Assembly: GCF_945859705.1 (NCBI RefSeq)
Contig: NC_079137.1
Span: forward strand, 32,483,322-32,547,321
Source: Episyrphus balteatus
Taxonomy: Eukaryota; Arthropoda; Insecta; Diptera; Syrphidae
Reading direction: 5' to 3'
Length of the DNA stretch: 64,000 nt
Part shown: piece by piece, positions 47,541-58,604 of the stretch
Numbering within the stretch: position 1 is the stretch's first letter
Layout of the letters: the number at the start of each line of letters is the position of its first letter
Translations under genes and position numbers: made by a program
The notes under the pieces: generated by a model
What the model saw: only the letters and a program-made list of their open reading frames with translations
What the model was told of the DNA's origin: nothing
Databases searched by the model: none

Positions 47541-50500
47541 AAAAAACTTGTTTTTCCCGTTATTCAGTCAAAAATCATTTTAAAATAGATTTTTTGCACA
47601 TGTATGTGCACGGTCATAGACTATATGTTCTATAAGTTTGAGATTTTTTGAACGCTACGCAAAACTTAAAAAAATGAAAACTCACCCAAAAATACTCCAA
47701 AATAAGTAGGTGTCTTTCAAAGATTCATATTTCAAAACGCAGAGATCTAAAAAAAAATCCGTATTATCTTTCGAATGACGTTTTTCAAATTGTTAAACAA
47801 AATTTCCCCTATTTATAATCACTACTTCGTCACAGGTCTACCTCATGTTTTAGTTTCAGAAAACCATTTATTACTTGGTTTTGAAATTTTTTAGAATTTT
47901 TTTTGAATACCATTGTCAGTCTTGCAATGAATTTATGTACCTATCGATAAAAAAAAATTCAACTCTTTACATTGTCGCGTTTAGAAAATAGCCAATTTGT
48001 TGCTATTTTGTTTTACCCCTATTTACCCTATAAAATGATGGAATTTGTAAAAATCCTTCATTTGTATTAAGCTTTAGGTTGTTATCTTACAAATAAGCTA
48101 TAAAAGATATTTGTATCTCTAATTAAATAGTTTATTTTTAATTTTTAATTGAAATTTTTTGCCGCACTGCGAAAAATTTCAAGGGAACGGGAGAAAATGG
48201 CGTCACTTTTTTGTGGTGGCTGCCGATTTATAAGACGTTATCACGTCAAAAAAAAAATTTAAATAATTTTAACATGCCTTTTTTCAAAATGTAAAATATT
48301 TGTATATTATATTTATATTTTATTTTTGAAAATTTTTGGCCATATTGATTTAGTTCAATTCAGAAGAGGAAAAATGACAATATGTATTTCACTTTATAAA
48401 AAAAATTAATAAGTATTGCTGTGGCCATAACCAATAACCGCTTAATTCGAAAAAGCAAACAAAAACTGCTTAAAAAAAATTTTAAATCATTTTTTTTTCG
48501 AAGTTCAACATTTAAATATAAAATTATTTTTACTTCATTCAATAGCTCGTAAAAATCAGTTTGTATCAAAAAAATTTCAACTATTGATATTTATGACTAT
48601 GAAAATTTTAAAGATAATTTCATATTTTAGTACTAAAAAGTTTGAAAAAAATATTGGTTAAATTAAAAAAAAAATGTTTTTGCTTTAATTTTTATATACC
48701 TACACCTACATATGTACATAAGATTTATATTTACCAAGTTCAAGAATTTTCACTAACAATTTCGCTTAAATAATCAAGGTTAATAATATGTCACACAGAC
48801 GTTATGTATATAGGCGTTGAAAGTTTCCTCACACTGAAGATGATATTTTTATTTTGTTCGAAAAAAGTTCGATTCAAACGATTTGACATATCAAAGTAAA
48901 TTCCAATACTCAAACAAAATTAATCTCAAGTCAAAGTGCCTCTGGGGTTCAAAAAAGAGCGAAAACCCATTCAAAAGCTTAACCTACAACAGTCCTTTGA
49001 ATAAACCGCACAACTTGACCTTCGCAAAAAAAAAATTAAACTTAAATCAAACGACTGCCATATCCTTTGAAAGCCACTCAATCGCACGATAGAGTAGTGA
49101 AAAAAAGAAATCATTCCTTTGGCAAAATTAATCAAGGACATGGATAAACATAAACACCAAACAAATTCTATCAACTTAAGGTTGTTGCATAGTGCATGTT
49201 CGGTAGATGTATCGTATCGTAATCTACTTTGCATCAGATAGGTACCGAACTACTATACACCGCAAAGCATTCCATATCATCTCACTCATTCGTTCACTCT
49301 TTTTTGGATATAAAAGTAGAGGTAGTAGGAAAGGTACAGGAAAGTTGAAATTTTCACCTGGACCGAGAAATAGCATGGTGGCAAATGCTTCCCTTAATGA
49401 ATAAAATTAAGGCTACGTAAACAGAATGTTCGCCATTTAAGAGAGAGAAAAGTGCGCACCCAACAAACGTTAACGTTTATATGTGTGTACAACGACGTTC
49501 GTGCTGTCATGCTTCTCAAGCTGCATATCCTCATCCGAGATGAATTATGTTCCATGTGCAAGTGCATGCTCTTGCTGCTGCAGTATAGAAACAGAAGCAC
49601 CAGAGCAGCGAAATAATGCGCTGACCTCATGTCGAATACTGCAAGTCTTTAATTTCTCATAATTTCCCATTTTCCGCCACTAATATGGTTTCGACACACT
49701 GCACACAGCGCACTCATATTCTCAGATCCCAGAGCTTCCCGTACCCGTACCAGTACCCGTTCCCAAGCCCGCATTCCCGCATATTCGCTCTCGTTCGCGC
49801 ATCATATGGCTGGCTGTAAAAAAGCTGGATTCCATCCAACACCCATATATTTCAACAGGATGCACGACCATGCTGCAATTTTAAGTGGATTTTATGAATA
49901 ATTCAACTACGCCTTCCCGCATTCTGCTCAAGGTCTTCCTTTTTATCCTCCTTCTCTAAAGAGAGATCCATGCATTTTATACAATATGTACCAGTACCTG
50001 TATAGAGCAATGCCAACAGAACTCCCAAGGCACCGGGATGCAAGCTGAAAAGTTTGCAAAGTCACTGCAGTATCATCACTCGGATGATTGACTCTGAGTT
50101 ACGGAATGTGTTATTTTTCATTTTTAAGGATCGTGGAGCATAGATTAGGCGATAAAATTTCATTCGACCCAAAGCCAGATATGCAGTTGAGTTTGCTTAG
50201 TTGAACAGGTAAATCAATAAACCTCGAAAGTCATATTCTGATATGGATATAAAGGTGGTAGCAGTCTCTCTCTCGTCCTCGGTTTGCTATCATTCATATA
50301 TGGTACCCTCCTCCTTGAAGATAGGTACAAAGTTCAAGTTTTTCTTATGAATTCTAAATCAAGGTAAGTTTATACCCCACATTGAGCATAAGAGTGTATA
50401 AGGTGAAAGAACAAGAACAAAAAAAAAGGTATAAAGATGAAGTTATAGGGCAAATGAGCCCACTCCAGGTTTTCCTCTTCTCTTTTTTTTTTGTTTCATT

Positions 50501-51517
50501 TTGTTTTTTGTTCAAAACGTGCTCACAAAAGTTTAAAAATTTTATCCTTCCAAAAGTTAAGCTAACCATTTTTGCTAGAATGAAGACGACGACGACGACG
50601 TCGACTACAACAACACAACGATGAGCGGCTGTACCGCATAGATATATATACGAGTATAACTTTGACTTTCGTTTTTTTTGTACATATAGAGAGAAAAGGA
50701 ACCTACTATACTAGGTCTAGGGTACTTGCTTGCTTCAAGGAGCTCTTTTCCTTTTTAGCTTTGAGGTACTGTTTGCATGTGCCTTAGTTAAGCCGAAGAG
50801 GAAGTTAAATTTTTCAATTATACACTGAGTGTTGAAAGTTTTGTAGGGAAATCTGTTGAATCTTTTTTTTTAAATCTTTAAGATAATTGACAATGGTAAA
50901 GGAAATGCAATTTTATAGTTTCTTATGATAAATACATTCTTTAAAAGAGTGGTAAATCCATGTGGGTTATAATTGGAACCTTATATGACTTGAGGATTAT
51001 TTGCTTTGTGGTGTTTGTTAAACTACCTAAATTATGTGACATAAAGTTCATTTAAAGCTTGAAAATGCAACCAGGATTATTTCGCTGTAACACATCGTCG
51101 TTTAATTTTATCCTATACATATGAGGAATGCACCAACCAAAAGGGTTTTCATCAGCTCTTGTCAATATCAATGATACCGTGCCATACAAAAAGGAACGAA
51201 TAATAAAGGACTTTTACAGGGCATTTCGGCTTGCTTAAATGATTTGTAATCCCGAAGAAATAGCAATTGAAAAAAAAAAAAAAAAAAAATTTAAGCAAAA
51301 CGTAAATAAGGTGGTTTAAAAATGTTATAACACTGTTAACGTGTTTTTCTAGACGTATTAATGAAATAACCCGTTTTAGTTGAAAGTTTCAATCGGACTA
51401 ACTTGAGTTCTAGAAACCAACCTGGATCTTCTTTATAATTTTCTAAAATGCATTACTCAGCTTTGACCTAAGTACTGAGTTGCATTCTGGAAGTTGGATT
51501 GAACCTCCAAACCATTG
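47541..51517. other. Noncoding DNA; balanced block 49.1-50.7 kb
   Basis: 47,541-49,000 is AT-rich with no feature. 49,100-50,700 is more balanced, with GTACCC-type short repeats at 49,741-49,762 and a GAC tract at 50,585-50,600. An A run of about 20 lies at 51,269-51,289. No exon or RNA gene is supported. Confidence 0.4.
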
Positions 51518-52440
51518 CACTGTGGGCTAGAAAGCTATTTTAGCTGGAATAAATTAAAAATGTCAACTGTTTCCAAAATTGATAATTTTGGTCTCATTCG
51601 ATAGATAAATGAACTAGCTATAATTTCTCATTCAAAGTTGAGGTCAAAACATTCATTGGCTACATAAAAAAACACAATCGAAAGCAATTTTTCGAAAAAA
51701 AAACTCTTTTTCCTCTATCCAGATATTCGTTTACTGAGTTTGTTTTAACGGATTGATTGCGAAAATTTTGCTAGTTTATCAACGAGTGATGTGTCCAAAT
51801 ATAGTATTTGCTAGTAAATTGTTATTATATTGAACTTTTGTGTATAAATTTTAAAGTAAAGTATGTTACTAGCACCGATTTTATATAAAACGAATGTTCC
51901 TAAGCTTTAAAAAAGGCACGCGTAGGCACACTCTAGAAATAATTTTAAAAATAAGCTAGCCTATATGGCTTTATGTTTTATATAAAATTTTGTCTTACAA
52001 GAGCAAACTTTTGTCGCTGTAACTCCGAAAGTATAGGGAGCAAAATATTCAGAAAAACCACTTACGATTAAAACAAAACGATTTGAATGTTTTCATATAA
52101 CGGTTTTTTTTATTTGCATTAACATTTTACATTCCATATTAAGTAAAAACAACTTTTGTTCGCTTCAATGATACCATTTTCGAATTTGATGCGTTCAAAC
52201 CTTAAAGACCCCATTTTTTTGTTTTTTAGACCAATAATATGTGTTTTAAATTTGAAAACCTCATTTTATATAATAATTCGCCTATTTTTGTTGTTTTTCT
52301 TATCATTAGTGTCTGTTGTGCCATAAAATTATCATTATTATATCATTTGACATCATTTTAATTCCTTTAATTGCAATGTTAGACTATTTTGAGAATTTCT
52401 ATAATTAATTAAAGCTAAAATAGCGTTCTAGCCCACAGTG
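51518..52440. mobile_element. Transib-like candidate, 923 bp
   Basis: The ends are CACTGTGGGCTAGAAAGCTA at the left and the inverted copy at the right, with one mismatch in 27 bp. CATTG flanks both sides as a perfect 5-bp direct repeat (51,513-51,517 and 52,441-52,445). CACTGTG fits the CAC..TG heptamer pattern, and a 5-bp duplication fits Transib. The first six bases beyond the heptamer differ from the 18.2-kb element apart from GG, so the two are separate families. No transposase frame. Confidence 0.7.
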
Positions 52441-52445
52441 CATTG

Positions 52446-52837
52446 TGTCACATTATGTGTGTTACACATAATGTGTAACACATAATTGGTATGTAGTTGA
52501 TGGTACAGTGGGTAAGGTGGTAAGGTGGTAATGTGGACTTCGATTTTTGTCGCAGAGAAAAGATCAATTTTGTCTTCTGTTGCAAGATAAATGCTAGCAA
52601 ACCGTTCGAGATATTTCGAAAATAAAATGCCATATCCGATTTTTCAAAAGGCAAGAATAAAAACAAAAATAAATGCTTTTTCTGGTTGTTAGTTAAAAGA
52701 ATGAATGGGACTTTCAAAGTTTCGCGAAGTCCCAACGACTTAGGTAAAATGTTCTTATAGTCCATATCGAATTAACCATTTATACGATACCTAATGGAGA
52801 ATATAAAAAAATGGATCCCACAATTTCCTAAATCCAA
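52446..52837. other. Noncoding DNA with a short palindrome
   Basis: ATTATGTGTGTTACACATAATGTGTAACACATAAT at 52,452-52,486 is an almost perfect palindrome, directly beside the target duplication of the element to the left. Nothing else recognised. Confidence 0.5.
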
Positions 52838-53345
52838 AGCGATTTCCTTCATAGGTACTTTAGAGTTCTATGAAATTTCCAGAGGGAAAATATAAATTAT
52901 ATTTTAGGATCAAAATTAACGGTACCTGCCATGTTACCAAAATGAAAAACTTACTTTTCTCAAAAATGGTACTAACAATTTTAGATTGTACAGCAAACAA
53001 AGTCAAACTTTTTAAGCAAAAAAGATATTTTTTAACCTTTATTAACTGAACCTGTTTTGACATTTCTGATTTAGGTACTCAAAAACAGATTGAAATGAAA
53101 AATTCCATAGGTTTTATACTTTAAAAATAGATGAATTTTTTGAAAAATAGGTAGGTAAGTATAAATTTTTGTATTTTACAAAAAAAAAAAAAAAACAATT
53201 TTTTTGAAAACAGGTTTATGAATTTTTATTTATTTAATTTTTGTTTTCAGGGCAATACAATACAAATTTGAACAGTAGATACAACATTGTAGTTTAAAAA
53301 ATATTTCAAGATTTTTTTACATAAAAATATTTTTTTTTTGGTTGT
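52838..53345 (+). repeat. Dispersed repeat with CTGT core (copy 3, partial)
   Basis: It keeps the 3' part of the family only: GATTT(T)CTTCA, the GAGGGRAAAT word, AACGGTACCTGCCATG, then a run of A/T words. The CTGT core and the CTCGAGATAAC block are absent. Confidence 0.65.
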
Positions 53346-53382
53346 TCAAGAAAATAATCATTTTTATCAAAAAAAAAACAAA

Positions 53383-54355
53383 ACCGACTTCCATGGATCA
53401 AAACTGCGTTTTATGATTTTTTTCACAGTTTCTATTAGGGATGTTGCGAATATTCGCATCCGCATCCGCAAATGCGGAAATTCCGCATGAATTGGGACAT
53501 CCGCATCCAACTCCGCACCCGCAATAAAATCAATGCGGATTTTCATGCGGATGCAAGGAAGTTAAGAAAAGAAAGAAGTTGGTCTTAGCCAGCGAATGGC
53601 GCGTACCAATGAGAGTCACACCGAATGGACTGTGACTGATTTTTTTAGGCAAAACATATAGAAATAATACAAAGCTTAATTTTATAGCCCCTTTTTACTA
53701 GAGCCCAAATGAGATAATTTCTCAAATTATTTCATTTCGAATTTCAAATTGAATAGGAAATTTTAAGAATTTGGAATGCGAACTGACCTAATTTGCGAAA
53801 TTATAAAATTTGGGGTGAAAACAGGCTATTAATAGAGATTTTTCTTTCCGGACAAATAAAAAAGAGCCAGTGCCAGTGAAGACTTTAACGACAATTTATA
53901 CCCAGTCCACACACAAGGCAGTGTTCCTAGTAGAGAACAATTATTTAGCCTCTGTGTAACCGACTTGATGCAGAGAAGGTAGTGGTATTACTTTTTATTA
54001 AGTCTAATGCACCTATTTTAATAATACAAACAATAAAAATGTTATTTATAACTGTATCATTATTTTAATTTTTGTATATAAGATCTAAAACATCCGCATC
54101 CGCATATGCAGATGTTAACTTTCAAAAATCCGCATCCGCATCTGCATCCGCGGATGTGAAAAAATCCACATCCGCAACATCCCTAGTTTCTATAGCAATA
54201 ACTTTACGAAATTAAAATGGGACCACACTGCAGGCACCAGCTTTTCAATACAAAAAGAATTATCAAAATTGGTTCACTCAGTCCAAAGTTATGAGGTAAC
54301 AAACATAAAAAAAAAATACCGACGAATTGAATACCTCCTAATTTTTGGAAGTCGG
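53383..54355 (-). mobile_element. ACCGACTTCCA MITE (copy 2), split by an insertion
   Basis: It is inverted relative to 13,034-13,265. The plus strand starts ACCGACTTCCATGGATCA at 53,383 and ends TTGGAAGTCGGT at 54,355. After removal of the 750-bp insert and one 8-bp duplication it is 215 bp. The interior words GTGGTCCCATTTTAATTTCG and CCTCATAACTTTGGAC are found here in complement. This sets the order of events: MITE first, then the hAT insertion. Confidence 0.9.
53436..54185. mobile_element. hAT-like non-autonomous element, 750 bp
   Basis: The ends are TAGGGATGTTGCG and its inverted copy. GTTTCTAT at 53,428-53,435 is repeated perfectly at 54,186-54,193. An 8-bp target duplication with TAGGG-type ends is diagnostic for hAT elements. 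Subterminal DNA on both sides is packed with CCGCAT and GCATCC hexamers (about 53,451-53,555 and 54,090-54,175), likely transposase-binding sites of the family. No transposase frame is present. The exact duplication and sharp ends point to a relatively recent insertion. Confidence 0.9.
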
Positions 54356-55501
54356 TAAAAAAATGAAACGTCTAGCTCTCGTTTAGTAATTATAAATTAT
54401 TCAAATAGAAGTTTTTGTAACTTAAAAAAAATTATTTTTGTTCATATTACTAATAAAATTAAATTAAAAATCAATATTTTATAATTTTTTTACAATACTT
54501 TTTGCAATAATTTTTCTAATTGAAAAATTTATAAATTCAGTTTTAACCAATTGAAATCAGAGATGGAGAATTCCGTGTTCACGGGTGGGACACTTTCTCT
54601 TTCAAATTCTACCCAGAATAAGTTAAATCTTACACTGATTTGCAGAGTATAAATTGTTAACTAATTAAAATGTGCAAAAGAAAATATGTCAGCTTTTGTA
54701 TATATATCATAAAGATGAGTTCCTCTTTCCGTCCCGGGTGGGACGGAAAAGGAATTTACGCAAATTTTTATTAAAATCCCTTAGTTTCGTACACACAAGT
54801 GTTTTCTATTACAAAAAGCGTATTAACATAAAAAAGGAATTGTTTTTATAAAAATAAAAGTGAGTATGTTATTGATGGGTTGCACAATTTGCTGTACCGG
54901 ATAGGATTTGAGCCAATTGGAATTGCTCAGCAAGAGAAACAAAAAACTTTTGATGAAAATAATATGTTGTGTTAACGGTGCGGTTTTTTTGTAGAGTTTT
55001 TTTTTTTTTTAATGTGCCCTCTAAAATATTTTCACTAAAATGTCCTTTATCTATCAAATATGTTTTTTTATTAAATAAATATTAGCATAAAGAGCTTAAT
55101 GCAATTGATGTGTTTCAGGAATTTTGTTTGAGCTGTTCGCAGAATACATTTAATTTTCTGCAAAGAAACCCAACATTTTCAAATTACCTTTTTTATGTAA
55201 TTTTATTTCTGGGGTTGGACCAAACTCCCAAAGGAAAAAGCCCATTTTCGGCCCCGCGTGTACAGAGATGAGTTTGATATCAAATGAAAGGTGACGTTGA
55301 GCTTGTTATGTATGTGAAATATTTTTCAAATCGTTCTTGGGAGAGTCGAGATATTTGAGGTTGAAGTTGCTCATCTCAAACTCGAGATTTCAGATATTTT
55401 TTTCAAAAAATTGTTCACGGTTCCATGGCTCCATAATAAAATTGGTATTCCCTTTGATTTCAAGAATGTTTTGGCCGCTTATTTAAAAATAAAAACCAAA
55501 C
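54356..55501. other. AT-rich noncoding DNA
   Basis: A word block at 55,270-55,500 (ATATCAAATGAAAGGTGACG, then TCGAGATATTTGAGG) resembles dispersed repeats but has no second full copy here. A CGGGTGGGACGG word occurs near 54,736. No gene seen. Confidence 0.4.
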
Positions 55502-55935
55502 CTACACAGAGAAAAATAGACCACATAAAATAGAACAAAAACAATAAGATTTCTCTATGGTTTTCATCCAAGAAGGAAACCTTATTAAAACAATCGGGTT
55601 TTCCTTATTGTTTTAAAATGCAAAAAAATAAAAAAAACGATGACCAGGCTGGGAATCGAACTGGAGACTTCAAATCATTAGTCGCCCACCTTACCACCTG
55701 AACCAACCTGCTATGAAAATATTGATCGCGATTTTTGTTCTAGTGCTAAGTTGCAAAAAAAATCAACTTTTCAGTCAAATTTTAATAAGATTTTCTCTAT
55801 AAAAATAATAAGAAATCTCCTTAAAAAAACCTTATTAATCGTTGATTTTAATAAGATTTCCTTATGAAATGTATGGACGGTAAAACAATATGGCAATCTG
55901 TTAGTTTTTAGCGGGTCATATTTTTCTCTGTGTAG
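55502..55935 (-). mobile_element. 434-bp TIR element with tRNA-like core (copy 1)
   Basis: The ends are CTACACAGAGAAAAATA and its inverted copy. A TA one base inside each outer end may be the target duplication, which would make the true ends CACAGAG. Subterminal words (AATAAGATTTCTCTAT, AAGGAAA.CTTATTAAAA) repeat in both arms. On the minus strand the middle holds a tRNA-like A box (55,694-55,705) and B box (55,652-55,662). By reading both copies through, I find it identical over all 434 bases to 56,315-56,748, which lies in the opposite orientation. Confidence 0.9.
55652..55705 (-). promoter_or_regulatory. tRNA-like A and B boxes (Pol III type), copy 1
   Basis: This is the minus-strand equivalent of 56,545-56,598: TGGTTCAGGTGG, 31 nt, then AGTTCGATTCC. 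See the plus-strand copy for structure. Confidence 0.6.
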
Positions 55936-56314
55936 CTATTGGAGGTTGGGTTTAGAATCCATACCTCTGGTGTACATCACACTAACCGATGTACTTTTCG
56001 AAATTTTTGGGGAAAACTTTCAACTTTGGAAATGCTGTTGGACCATAGAAATTTGGAAGCTAATTTTGTCGTATTTATCTAATGCCTGCAAATTTTTTCA
56101 TATAGAATGAACTGCGGATATCAGAGGTCTTTTGCAACTAGAATCTTTTTACATTATTAATATCTGTCCTAAGAAATCAGTACCTATACAGTATACAGTA
56201 GAGTGGAGTGAAAAAACATGTTTTTCGATTTTCGTGTGTCCTGTATTATAGGTATATCGTTGATCCTTGACCTAAAAAGTGTACAGCCAAAATTTTAGCC
56301 AATTATAACAACAT
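55936..56314. other. 379-bp spacer between the inverted 434-bp elements
   Basis: Noncoding and not palindromic. It would be the loop if the flanking 434-bp arms paired. Confidence 0.6.
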
Positions 56315-56748
56315 CTACACAGAGAAAAATATGACCCGCTAAAAACTAACAGATTGCCATATTGTTTTACCGTCCATACATTTCATAAGGAAATCTTATT
56401 AAAATCAACGATTAATAAGGTTTTTTTAAGGAGATTTCTTATTATTTTTATAGAGAAAATCTTATTAAAATTTGACTGAAAAGTTGATTTTTTTTGCAAC
56501 TTAGCACTAGAACAAAAATCGCGATCAATATTTTCATAGCAGGTTGGTTCAGGTGGTAAGGTGGGCGACTAATGATTTGAAGTCTCCAGTTCGATTCCCA
56601 GCCTGGTCATCGTTTTTTTTATTTTTTTGCATTTTAAAACAATAAGGAAAACCCGATTGTTTTAATAAGGTTTCCTTCTTGGATGAAAACCATAGAGAAA
56701 TCTTATTGTTTTTGTTCTATTTTATGTGGTCTATTTTTCTCTGTGTAG
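56315..56748 (+). mobile_element. 434-bp TIR element with tRNA-like core (copy 2)
   Basis: Inverted, identical partner of 55,502-55,935, with the same ends and internal features. Total identity implies a very recent event: two insertions of a young family in opposite orientation, a local inverted duplication, or gene conversion between the arms. The bases immediately outside the TA differ between copies, which favours two insertions over one duplication of a larger segment. Confidence 0.9.
56545..56598 (+). promoter_or_regulatory. tRNA-like A and B boxes (Pol III type), copy 2
   Basis: TGGTTCAGGTGG (56,545-56,556) matches the tRNA A box and AGTTCGATTCC (56,588-56,598) the B box, 31 nt apart as in tRNA genes. 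A T run follows at about 56,613, a possible Pol III terminator. The D-loop-like region is recognisable, but the T stem pairs at only one position and the acceptor strands next to the boxes do not pair. This is therefore a tRNA-derived promoter, as in SINEs, rather than a functional tRNA gene. Confidence 0.6.
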
Positions 56749-58604
56749 AGGTGTATAGTATACACATACAGTTCAAATTTTTGCAATTTAACAAAAGTTT
56801 TTTTGTCTTATGTGTCTGGGCTAATTACAAGTTCTGAAAAAAAGTTTTTCATGAACCTTTCAGAATGGTTTTTTTTTTTATTTTGCTAAGAAAAATTAAA
56901 TTATTTCAAAATCCGCCATTGTTTCATGAAGAAGACGAAAACTGCACAAATTCTGAAAAAAAAAGATTAAACTGAGATAAAAAATATGTAAGACACATGG
57001 CCAATATATAGGTTTTAAAACAGAAACGGAACTCTTATGCGTAATATCTAAGGAATTTTAATCAGTTGGTAAAATACCTTCAGCAACTACTGTCTTTTGT
57101 CAATATATGCATTTCAAGCACACTTGCATTTGAGTTGTAACATGTTGCACACGGGTGGCTGAAAATAGAATGAGGACTTCACCCATTTTAATGTTCATGG
57201 CCAAAGATATTACAAATTCAATTTTGCAGAAATGATTCCAATGGAAATATTATGCGCACTCATATTTGTTCATCACAGGAAACTCATTGTCCTTGAGATT
57301 TGTCTTTATAGCTATGTGAAGTTTTAGTTGGTTGGTAGTACGCCAGCAATGGCAGTCGCGCCTGATGCACCCATGAATTCGACTCGACTCAATGACAACC
57401 CAACAGAGAGCGACGGCAACTACAACTACAACGATATCGCACGAATGGTTTGAGGATAAACTTGTTGAATCGACGACACGACGACAACGACGACATAATT
57501 TTAAAGTAGTTCCTTTCCTGAAGAAAGTGGTGGCAAATAATTTACTTTGTCACCGTGAGAAAGGTTTTCTAGTTTTTATTTTATGTTTTTTTTAACTTTT
57601 TTTTTAATAAGAATGAAAAGAAGGTGGTACTATAAGTTTTTGAAAGCAGAACAGTAAAAAAGTTTAATTTAGATGATGAAGGCAGAAGCACAGACTTCGT
57701 CGTCATCATCGTCACGATGCTAGGTAAACATCGTGGAGCTTTATTAATATCACATTAGATATGGTTGCTTTAGTTTTGGCTGGATTTTTTTGGAGTAGCT
57801 CGTTTACGTGTGACATAGTTTAGTAGAGACAAGAACCATGATGATGATGAGGGTGACGAACACAAAAAGAAATGTAAACAGTTGAAGCGCATAAAATTAA
57901 TGAGCAAACAATGAAGTGAAGTTTAATTGATTTGCCTTTACTGCAGCTTTATTAAGGTACATATCTCTATACCCGTTTCTCCTACTATGCTCTCCTGTAT
58001 CCCATCAACTTCCCATCTTCTCATGGTTCTTACTTATCGCCTTAGGCTGTTGGCTAAGACGACATATATACATATAATGTCGTTGATGATGTACTTTGTA
58101 AATTTTATGCAAATTATATGTGCATTGGATAGGATGTGATATTTTCCAGGTGTGTTTTATGAAATTAAAATTTTTTGAATCGTTTACGTCGAGTTGAAGA
58201 AAAAAGTTTTAAAAGAAAAATGTAAAGAGCACAATTTTGTCGTGAATAAGTAAATACAAGTGGAGTAGGTACATATTTGACTTTGATTTTGTTCTAAGAA
58301 AAAGATGATTTTAATTACATTAAAATGAAGGAGTTTCCAGTTTGTTAATCAGCAAATGTGTTTGTTAGGCAACACTGTGTCCAGGATAGGTAAAACGATG
58401 ATTGATACATGTTACAGTATAATAAGTAGAGTAGAGGTGTTTTCCCTTCTTTCTTTTCTTAGTTGTTGTTTAACCTAAAGTTCGAGTTTTTTTATAAAGC
58501 AGCTTAGGCTTAGCCAGTGTTTCTGAATACGCCCCCTATTGTTTTGAGTGTTACTACAAAATTGTAGCAAAAAAACTTTCAGTTAAAAAAAAAATACATA
58601 CTGG
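56749..58604. other. Noncoding DNA, balanced at 57.3-58.1 kb
   Basis: 57,380-57,500 is rich in GACGA/ACAACG words, which gives a Thr- and Arg-rich chance frame. GATGATGATGA words occur at 57,840. No gene supported. Confidence 0.4.

Noticed and set aside
56538..56612. Functional tRNA gene
   Set aside because: The A and B boxes are good, but the T stem pairs at only one position and the acceptor strands do not pair, and the same sequence is repeated inside a mobile unit.
55502..56748. A single 1,247-bp transposon with 434-bp terminal repeats
   Set aside because: Each 434-bp arm has its own pair of ends, and the outer flanks show no shared target duplication, so two units are more likely. The alternative is not excluded.
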